DNA from: Gnetum montanum
Lineage: Eukaryota; Streptophyta; Gnetopsida; Gnetales; Gnetaceae
DNA: 64,000 nucleotides
Direction: 5' to 3'
Assembly: GCA_015680685.1 (NCBI GenBank)
Contig: MNCI01024031.1
Location: 217,238 to 281,237 of the forward strand
Both the position numbers and the translations under genes were made by a program. Under the pieces are notes generated by a model. The model was not told the origin of the DNA and did no database searches. It saw only the letters and a list, made by a program, of their open reading frames with translations. Shown in pieces: positions 57,071 to 64,000 of the stretch (positions within the stretch are counted from its first letter, which is position 1; every line of letters starts with the position of its first letter).

Positions 57071-58250
57071 TTGCATTCATTATAGCTTGTTCGTTAACCA
57101 AGCGAGAAACCTACATATAAATTGTATCCTATGTTGCAACCCTCATAGCACCCTAAGGTTTTCTGGTGGCACTAGGTTGGTTATGGCCTTAACCTTGTTG
57201 GGATTTATGTGTATTTCTACTTTAGATACTACAAAGCTAAGCATATTATCCATTCTGATAGAAAAAACACACTTCTTGGGATTTAGCCTAAGCTTGTGTT
57301 TTAGGAAATTTTTAAGCACTAATTCTAAGTCATTTGCATGGTTGTGGGCCACTTTGGACTTAATTGCTATATCATCCATGTAGTTATTGAGCAAAATCAG
57401 CATGTCATCACTAAAGATGTACATCATTTCTTGTTGGTATGTTGCTCCTGTGTTCTATAGTCCAAAAGGCATAATGGTGTAGCAAAATGTACCTCATGGG
57501 GTCATGAAGGTTATATTAAGTTAGTAATTAGGGTTGATCCTAATCTAGTTGTAACCCAAGAACCTATCCATGAAGGACAATAAGGCGTGCCTAGCTATGG
57601 TATCGATGAGTTTATTGATACTGAGCAATAGGAAGTCATCTTTGATGGTTTCCTTATTTAGGACCTGGAAGTCTATCAAATGCATATACTTCCATTTTTC
57701 TTAGGCACAACTACAATGTTGGAGACCTAGTCTACATAGTCAATAGCCTAGATGAAACTAGCTTTGTAAAGCTTGGTGATCTCGTCAGAAACTACCAACG
57801 TGACCTTAGGTCTAACCTTGTGAGATTTCTGCTTAACGAGTTTGATGCAGGGATCAAGGATCATGTTGTGCTAGACTAGCTAGGGATCTAGGCCTGGCAT
57901 GTCCTTGTATGATAATGTAAAAGCTTTGATGTTATCATTAAGCACCTTGACAATGTCTTGAGCATGCTGGGGCTCTAGCAAGGAACTTAGTTTTAGAGTT
58001 ATCACCTCACCATTGTGTGTTGCCATAGGGATCTTGAGAAGGGAATCTTCTATGACATCTCCTACCTCTAGATCAAGAGTCTTAACTAGATGTTAGGCTA
58101 GTCTAGTGGTGCTTCTATGAATGCTATGTATTTGTTGTAGGCTGTAGGCTTAGGGTCTAGGAAATGAGGGTCAAAGCATCACTCAACATTACCATAAGGC
58201 CCTATGAGGACCAAAGGTGAGATGATCTACTCCTACATAGCCATGTCATG
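57071..58250 (-). pseudogene. Reverse transcriptase of T2 and its N-terminal extension
   Basis: From the right: ISPLVLIGPYGNVE, YIAFIEAPLD, LDLEVGDVIED, GEVITLKLSSLLEPQ, LDPCIKLVKQKSHKVRP, then RT blocks ending in the frame 57427-57143 with MLILLNNYMDDIAIKSKVAH (active site YMDDI intact) and LRLNPKKCVFSI. Stops replace Gln, Trp and Arg as in T1. It shares the ILDP..KPVKQK-type entry that characterises Tat RTs. Confidence 0.83.
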
Positions 58251-58474
58251 TTCCGGTGAAAAATAAACTAGAAAAACATTAAGTGGCACTTGTTTGATCC
58301 AATTAATATGCACAAATTAAAAAAAGAAATTGAATAAAATTTTCCTAAGTATGCATGTAAATAGCATTGAGAGGTAAACATGTCAGTGCCAATTTTAGAC
58401 CTTGGCAGGCAGTATGTAGGTCAATTTTAGATCTTAGTAGACCATTGCACAGTCCATCCCTTTTTTTGTTCTAT
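58251..58474 (-). other. Remnant of the protease-RT spacer of T2
   Basis: On the minus strand the text GCCAAGGTCTAAAATTGGCAC followed by an AT-rich pyrimidine stretch aligns with 5880-6065 of T1. The remaining 5 kb of spacer and the protease are missing. Confidence 0.6.
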
Positions 58475-59099
58475 TGTTGGAGACTATGCTTTCCATGGAT
58501 ATAGCTAGGACTAATGACATTCCCAGAGCCTACGAACTCTTTGAATGTGGGTTTGTCAGGGCATTAAGGGCATGAGCCTGCTTTGGGGAGGACCCACTAA
58601 CATTCCTCTTTGGTGCACTAGTTAACTTATTTTCCCTAACATTTTTGTAATTTATTTTATTTTGTTCATTTCCATCTTGACATCCATTTCATCGATGTTA
58701 CAGTTGTCTCTTTTTCTCCAACCTTCTTGTTCTTTATTCTTTCTCCATTCTATCGCTACCAGAGGTTCGCAATTAGTCATGGGGGTAGTCACCACTATTA
58801 TATCTCCAGACCCGCAATCAGCCATACCACAACTCAGCCAATGGACCTTTCACTGGAGCAAGGTATCAACTGCATTGAATTTCATTTACCCTTGCTAATA
58901 TAAGATTGTGTTGTGTGTGCAAATGACAATCATGCAACAATGGATTGGATCTGGAGATAACACTTGGAATGGATCGGTGCTGAAGCAGCTATGCAAGGAG
59001 CAAGATCGATGGCGCGCTTATGGATGGACAACGAAAGGTGCAATCTTGGCATTGGCAGTAACAACACTTCTTTCTCTCTCTTTCTCAGCTGCCAACTAA
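58475..59099. other. Junction segment with two short open frames
   Basis: The first 40 bases resemble the Tat LTR repeat unit (GGAGACTATGCTTTCCATGG). Further right, plus-strand frames 58662-58898 and 58908-59099 are open; the second ends with GWTTKGAILALAVTTLLSLS, a possible membrane helix, just before the segment shared with the ends of A1 and A2. It might be the C-terminus of an ORF3-like protein of the copy at 59100-60124, but it does not match A1 or A2 ORF3. Confidence 0.3.
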
Positions 59100-59282
59100 G
59101 GCCTGATGTTAATGTAATAAGGTGTTCACTCTTGTTGTCATGAACACCAGTGTTGTCTTGTCTTGTAATGATGATCCATTCACAAGTCATCCCATTAGTT
59201 TCATTTTGAGTCAATAATCCCATACCTTCCCAATATTATTGTAAGGAACTCAAGGACGAGTTTTTATGTAGTCATGGGGGTA

Positions 59283-60124
59283 TGATGGGACGTGATATCA
59301 CATGGGTTGCAATATTGCGTACGCGATATCGCGTACGCGATATCGCGTCGTCCCCCATAATATCACGTATGCGATATCGCGGTGTGCCACAAAGTCTATA
59401 AATAAGAGGCGGCTCTTCCTTGTTTCTCATCCTACGCTTAGACCGTAGTGAAAATCTGGCAATTTGATCCCTCCAAAGATAGAATATTTTCCATGTGCCC
59501 ACAGTAGGAACTCCAAAATGAATGGATCTTTATTCGAGTAGATATTGTACCTGAACACATATTTGTGTACGAAAATAAAGACGAAATTCTTAGATAAACC
59601 TTGCAGTGCATGGAATAGGCTAAATAGGATTTTATTTATTGTTATTTACTATTTATCATTTACATGCTTTATTAGGAATTAAATCTCTCTCAACCCTTCT
59701 CTCCTAGTTAAGTGCCTCAGTACGACTGCTTCGAGCACGTGCGTTACACGTGGTGATCCCAGCAACGACTAGCATTTGGTAACCACGGTTGCATTGGTTC
59801 AAGGTGTGAACGATAAGTGGGAACGGATGCTAACGCTAGGTTAATTCAGACTTAGTTAGTTAGTTAAAGTTAGTAATTAGCCTCTTCAACCCTTCACCTC
59901 AATAGCATAGGAGATAAAATAGAAAAGACATATAAAAATCATATACCTCGAATTTACTTAACCATACACTGTGACAAATACATGTAAGTCCGAGAAGACA
60001 ATGAATAATTAACCTTAAGTGTTCCATAAGGCGTGTAGGCACTTAGTCTGCAGAGTTCGACCGGATCGCGCGTATTACGCTCGTATTTGTATGGTTGAGT
60101 GTAGGGGTACCTCGCCACTAATCA
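59283..60124 (+). repeat. CpG-rich LTR of the Athila-like family
   Basis: It aligns in part with the A2 and A3 LTRs (ATGGATCTTTATTCGAGTAG; TAACCATACACTGTG; GAGAAGACAATGAATAATTA; TTGTATGGTTGAGTGTAGGG). Length is 842 bases. A TATA box (GTCTATAAATAAGAGG) is near 59394. Immediately upstream lie CGCGATATCGCG palindromes. The bases after the end are ATGAG, with no match on the left because the left neighbour is the element interior. Confidence 0.78.
59314..59382 (+). promoter_or_regulatory. CpG palindrome cluster upstream of the LTR TATA box
   Basis: GATATCGCGTACGCGATATC is a perfect 20-base palindrome at 59327-59346 region, within two tandem copies of GCGTACGCGATATC and one further copy (GTATGCGATATCGCGG) at 59367-59382. 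The cluster sits 15-80 bases before the TATA box, where LTR enhancers lie. Its job is inferred from position only. Confidence 0.55.
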
Positions 60125-60500
60125 ATGAGGATAACTAATTTTTTACCTTTTTGTTTTGCAATGTTCTTTTCATATTTTTCATTTTCTTAATATTTTATTG
60201 AAATTTTATATATTTTGTCTTCTCTTCTTTTCTTGTTTATTCATTACATTTTGTTGTGCTAGAAATCTTTGATTTTGTTGATTACTATTGCAAATTTTAG
60301 AAATTTATTTAATGCCACTATTAACGTTATGGTTGATTAACCAAAAGGTAAAATTTTGTCCTTGGATTATGTTCTCCACTAACAATTTGTCAATTTTCTA
60401 ATGGTGTCAGGCAGTGAGTTCACGACATCCACCCATTCCATTTGTTCCATGGAAAATTTGTATCATGAGAACATTAAGGTTCTTTCACATTACTGTTGAG
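60125..60500 (+). pseudogene. Fragment of Athila-like post-integrase spacer
   Basis: T-rich text followed by GGCAGTGAGTTCACGACATCC near 60407 matches the A1 spacer (minus strand, near 18365: GACAGTGAGTCCACAACATCC) and the A2 spacer near 32230. In an intact element this would be more than 3 kb from any LTR, so the LTR at 59283 and this fragment come from different copies or a rearrangement. Confidence 0.55.
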
Positions 60501-62869
60501 GTAAACCTCACGATGTTAAGCATGGGGCCATTATCAACAATAAGCTAGTGGAGCGAGATCACAAGCTAAGAGTGCAACTAAATTATGGTTTGTAAGATTC
60601 TCTATTATCATCATCAAGGGCATTGTTTTTCTTTAAAGTTATCCATTATAAGGAAATTGTTTTAAAACTTAAGTTGTTAAAATATTTTTAGAAATATTTC
60701 AATAATATCAAAATTGGTAACCATCTAATATATAGTGGTACATGCAAAGTGGTACAAATAAAATGAATTGTATTTTATGTATGTTGAAGAAAGAATACAT
60801 TACACAATTACCGCAATAAACATTATAGAGGTGGAGCCAGAGTGAGTGTAGAAGTAAGATTTCATTCCAGGTTCTAATTGCCTCTACACATGGAGAATAA
60901 CTTACATGGAGAAAAAAAGGTATTATTTGTGCACTTGTATTCAATTTACTACTAAATATATTAATGTATTGCAAAAGGTGTAAATTTAACATGTATTGAT
61001 GTTTTAACTACCATTGAACTTGGCACAAACCATAAAACCCACTTAGGGAAGAGTCACATGTTATGGTTTGTGGATCATAGCATGACTAATATTTAAAGCA
61101 TTGAAATTACTATGATGTATTTTATTGGTCACATGCATTGCTTTTTTACTGTAGGATCGCTTTTAGTTTTAACTACGTGGCATTCGCTAACAACCCATAC
61201 GTACATACGCAGAGTTGGACCCAATTGAAAACGTGTGCAATGAAAATTAATTTCCTATGTAAAAAAATCAACACACGGATACCCCATTTTTGACCGTTGA
61301 ATATGGCAATCAGGAAAACGCGCATCTCCAAACATTCCAGGACACACACTTTGCTGCTGTAGTTTCGCTTGCGGTATAAAGTTCTGTAGCTAGTGTCAAA
61401 ACCCTTTGTGGCCTAGCCTGGCTTTACATTTTCACTGTTCCATTTAAATGGACGAAGAGTTTGGACAAAGTGGCCTAAATTTATGGAGGTTTCTTGTTAG
61501 TGCCATTACAAAAATGGTAATTTTCTATGTTAGTGGCCCGGCTTGTTTTTTTCTTTTTACTTCGCAGGGGGAACCACAGCAATGGTTGAGATGATGAAAA
61601 TGGAGCGGCATTGTGATTCGGATTTGGATTGCATGGAGACGGGGATGCCGCTGGTAACTTGCCCACATGCACTGTTACAACCTCATTGACCTTCCTCCCT
61701 TTGCTCTGCTCTCCATACTATGCTTCTGCAAGCGCCCAGCTCCTGATCAGTCCCCGTGGCAGGCATGGCATGGCATGCAGAGGCACTGGCGCGTCAACAA
61801 TGGCGCGGACACTATGAGGGGTGCCGGCAGAAGTCTTTCTTTTTGCCCATAAACAGAAACCTGGCAGAGACAACGTTGTTACTGTAATTGACAAGTCAAA
61901 GCATTTTGTCTCAGTAAAGTGGAAATTGCCTTTAATTTTGATCTTTCAAAAGGTTGAATGCACAAATTCAATTTTGGCTTGTTATGTTTTCTTTCTTATC
62001 TGTCTCCTGTTACTGTTTTAAAGCACTCATTTTCTTTTAAAAACAATAATCGCAGACACGTTAATTTACCGATTATCTTTTTTTTTACCATATTTTTTTA
62101 GTTCATCCATTATTGCTGTATACTAAATCTCATTTTCATTTGAACATTCTTCATTTAAAATTTACACATCCTTTATGTGTGTTGTATCTAAGTATCTTTA
62201 AATATTGTCAAAGTTCATTCATTGCATAAATATTTTTTTTTTATTTATACATGAAAGAGGCTTAATGGTTTAGAAAATAGAAGGTTTCACTTTAAAAGAA
62301 GGTTATATAGGCAATTTGTAATTAGCAAATAAGCTTCACATGTAGTTGTAAATGGTAAATAGTATAATGTAGCAAGCAATTAGGTTAGAGGAGATCTAAC
62401 CTTAAATAAAAAGCTCCATCTATCCTTGTATATCATATAAAGGTGAGATATGACTTGCATCAAAGGTTGTGTATCTTTACTACCAATTTATTAACAAATT
62501 TTATTTTTATTAATGTTGTTATACATATGGTTAAGAATATTTCATTAGTGCACTTCTAAATAGTGCTAAACTCTAATAAGTGCCCACACAATATTTATTG
62601 AAAATTGGTTTATGATAGTTATTATATAATTTTCTTGGTTTTCGTATAAGCATTTTAGTTCCACATTACTATAGAAATAGTTAGCCTCATTATTATTATT
62701 ATTATTGTCACATAGCCCTTTTACAATTGAGACTATTCCTGGGTTTCGTACCCATACGTGGGGCACCATGGGCGATAGTCTCCTAAAACGAGTTTTCATA
62801 GATATTGGTGTGTTCAAAATTTACACATCAACAATAACAACTAAAGATAACAAAGGATCTTGAGCTCAA
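60501..62869. other. Unassigned segment with a CpG-richer patch
   Basis: I see no retroelement domain. The part 61150-61860 has more C, G and CpG than its surroundings, a TATA-like GCGGTATAAAGTTC near 61372 and short open frames that do not join into a convincing gene. A simple (ATT)n run lies at 62685-62706. The rest is AT-rich. It separates two parts of the spacer matched in A1, so it may be an insertion of about 2.3 kb. Confidence 0.4.
61368..61384 (+). promoter_or_regulatory. Possible promoter, TATA-like box
   Basis: GCGGTATAAAGTTCTG lies in CpG-retaining sequence. An ATG 75 bases downstream (61449) opens MDEEFGQSGLNLWRFL, and a possible intron (GTAATTTTC to TTCGCAG, about 61517-61567) follows, but the spliced frames stop early. 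A host gene start is possible but unproven. Confidence 0.2.
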
Positions 62870-63185
62870 GGAGATTTTTTGTATTCTTCCCTCAACTTCC
62901 TTCTTAAGTTCTATGATTTTCCACTAGTATATCATCATTCCTATTGTCGACAATAAAAATGAAGCATTTAATGAAGCATGTCTTTGCATGATGTGGTTCT
63001 TATGAAAAAAATAAAACAACAACACAACAACAATAATGATAATTCAAAGCATACCCCTTAGACAAAATAATGGGCTACAAGCATGGGTTAGGGGGCTAGA
63101 AAGATATGTTACCCATGCCTAAAGACACCCCTCTAAATAAGGCCCTACCTACTTACTTCTTCTCTTTTCTTCTTCTCTTAGAGTG
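62870..63185 (+). pseudogene. Second fragment of Athila-like post-integrase spacer
   Basis: GTCTTTGCATGATGTGGTTC, AATTCAAAGCATACCC, GGGGGCTAGAAAGATATG and CCATGCCTAAAGACACCCC match, in order, the A1 spacer read on its own strand (18120 down to 17890) and the A2 spacer (31970 down to 31780). Orientation is plus. Confidence 0.65.
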
Positions 63186-64000
63186 AAGGTTATCCTTTGG
63201 AGTTGTCATGAACTCTTGATGGTCAAAGAGGTTCTTTAGAGTGAGGCATTTAAATAAAATTTTTTCTTACCTTCTAGATTTTATCATAACTTTATTGGAA
63301 CCTAATGTCAAATCAACTTACTAATGTGCTTTGGATTCCTTTGTATCCCCTCTAAAGAGATATCCCAAGTTTTCCATTGTATTCCTTGAAAATACCACTC
63401 CTCTTACGTGTCTTTAAGAATTACTTTACAAGATTTGATTTGAATTGTTTTCTCAAGTTTTTAAAATATGTAATAAACTAACAAATATCTTCTACTTCTA
63501 AATAAAGTGGATTACACTCTAACCAAAACATAGAATAGGTTGTTTGTACCTTCACCTTTAATTCAGCAAGTAAAAGTATCTTTTGTTTCAATATATGTAA
63601 CCACTATATAATATGTATTAAAACTATCATAGAGTTTAAAAATGGATTAAAAAATAACTTAGTTCACTTTAATCTTTACCATGGTAATATTTTAACACAT
63701 TTTATTATAGAAACATATGTCACAAAGAAATCACTCGAGAGTGCAGCACTAGTCTAAACACTCAATATATAAAAGAGAGTTTCCTTGTCTTAAAAGAAAA
63801 AGGAAGAGAAAGGAAAAAACTACTTAGTGATTGTTTTCTTTCAGATATATCAAGAGACTATTTACCTATGCATCAAACGAATCTAATTCACGGAAGCCAG
63901 GAATCGAGAATTCGTGATTCTGAAAGTGTTTAGGTACGTGTGTCTCAAGAAAAAGTGGAGATGTAGCCCGGGGACATGATAGAGAAAACTTAAATATATT
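63186..64000. other. No recognisable feature
   Basis: AT-rich sequence; no coding domain, LTR or clear repeat was found. Confidence 0.4.

Larger units (their letters stand above)
48457..58474 (-). mobile_element. Tat/Ogre-like Ty3/gypsy retrotransposon T2, 5' end missing
   Basis: On the minus strand, from right to left: spacer end (58474-58250), RT, first RNase H, second RNase H (split by an insertion at 53229-56251), integrase, repeat-rich 3' region and 3' LTR. It aligns with T1 block by block. Gag, protease and a clear 5' LTR are absent at the right. The plus-strand text at 58475 begins TGTTGGAGACTATGC, like the Tat LTR repeats, and may mark a rearranged LTR edge. Confidence 0.82.
59100..60124 (+). 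mobile_element. 3' end of a younger Athila-like element: internal tail, polypurine tract and LTR
   Basis: Positions 59100-59282 match the last 180 bases of the A1 and A2 interiors (CATACCTTCCCAA, AAGGAACTCAAGGACGAGTTT), ending in the tract CATGGGGGTA. The LTR then runs 59283 (TGATGGGACG) to 60124 (CACTAATCA). Many CpG sites remain, unlike in A1-A3, so this copy is younger or was less methylated. It is on the plus strand. Confidence 0.78.

Noticed and set aside
59314-59382. Palindrome cluster as a replication origin or rearrangement hairpin
   Set aside because: It sits just upstream of a TATA box inside an LTR, so a promoter element is the simpler reading.
61449-61672. Start of a host gene with one intron
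   Set aside because: Possible splice sites exist, but every spliced frame I tried stops within a few codons, and no known protein was recognised.
1-64000. tRNA or rRNA genes
   Set aside because: No tRNA-like A and B boxes with foldable arms or rRNA blocks were recognised; the only tRNA-related text is in primer binding sites.

Overview
This window is plant nuclear DNA made almost entirely of old, decayed Ty3/gypsy LTR retrotransposons in nested and head-to-head arrangements. I found no intact host gene. The organism is most likely a seed plant with a large, repeat-bloated genome; a gymnosperm is possible, but that is a guess. Support comes from the element families (Tat/Ogre-like and Athila-like, both plant lineages), their age, the AT-rich sequence, and widespread C-to-T decay that turns Gln, Arg and Trp codons into stops while reading frames stay partly aligned.

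Layout. (1) 1-13084, plus strand: the 3' part of a Tat/Ogre-like element (call it T1). It has a protease end, a 5.5-kb spacer with an antisense degenerate coding region, RT, a first RNase H, a second (archaeal-type) RNase H, integrase, a repeat-rich 3' region and a 1.8-kb 3' LTR. (2) 13161-25963, minus strand: Athila-like element A1 with a truncated 3' LTR, ORF3, integrase, RNase H, RT, protease, gag, PBS and 5' LTR. (3) 26675-39469, minus strand: Athila-like A2, complete with both LTRs and a near-perfect 5-bp target duplication. (4) About 39885-48456, plus strand: Athila-like A3, with 5' LTR, PBS, gag, protease and only the start of RT. Its gag is interrupted by a complete 3.8-kb non-autonomous LTR element (N1, 43336-47139, TSD TGAGT) that has an initiator-Met PBS and one 482-codon frame of unknown function. 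(5) 48457 to about 58474, minus strand: a second Tat-like element (T2). Its second RNase H is split by a 3.0-kb LTR-type insertion (53229-56251, TSD GTTGT) carrying a fragment of the condensin subunit CAP-G gene and a 234-base assembly gap. (6) 59100-60124, plus strand: the 3' end and CpG-rich LTR of a younger Athila-like copy, followed by post-integrase spacer fragments of the same family (60125-60500 and 62870-63185). (7) 60500-62870 and 63186-64000: unassigned sequence, with a small CpG-richer patch near 61150-61860.

The elements do not work together. The window records successive insertions: A3 received N1, T2 probably cut A3, and the CAP-G-bearing unit later cut T2. Most useful for follow-up are the CAP-G capture inside an LTR-type unit, the non-autonomous element with its own long frame, the spacer between protease and RT of T1 with its antisense coding region, and the CpG-palindromic promoter region of the 59283-60124 LTR.
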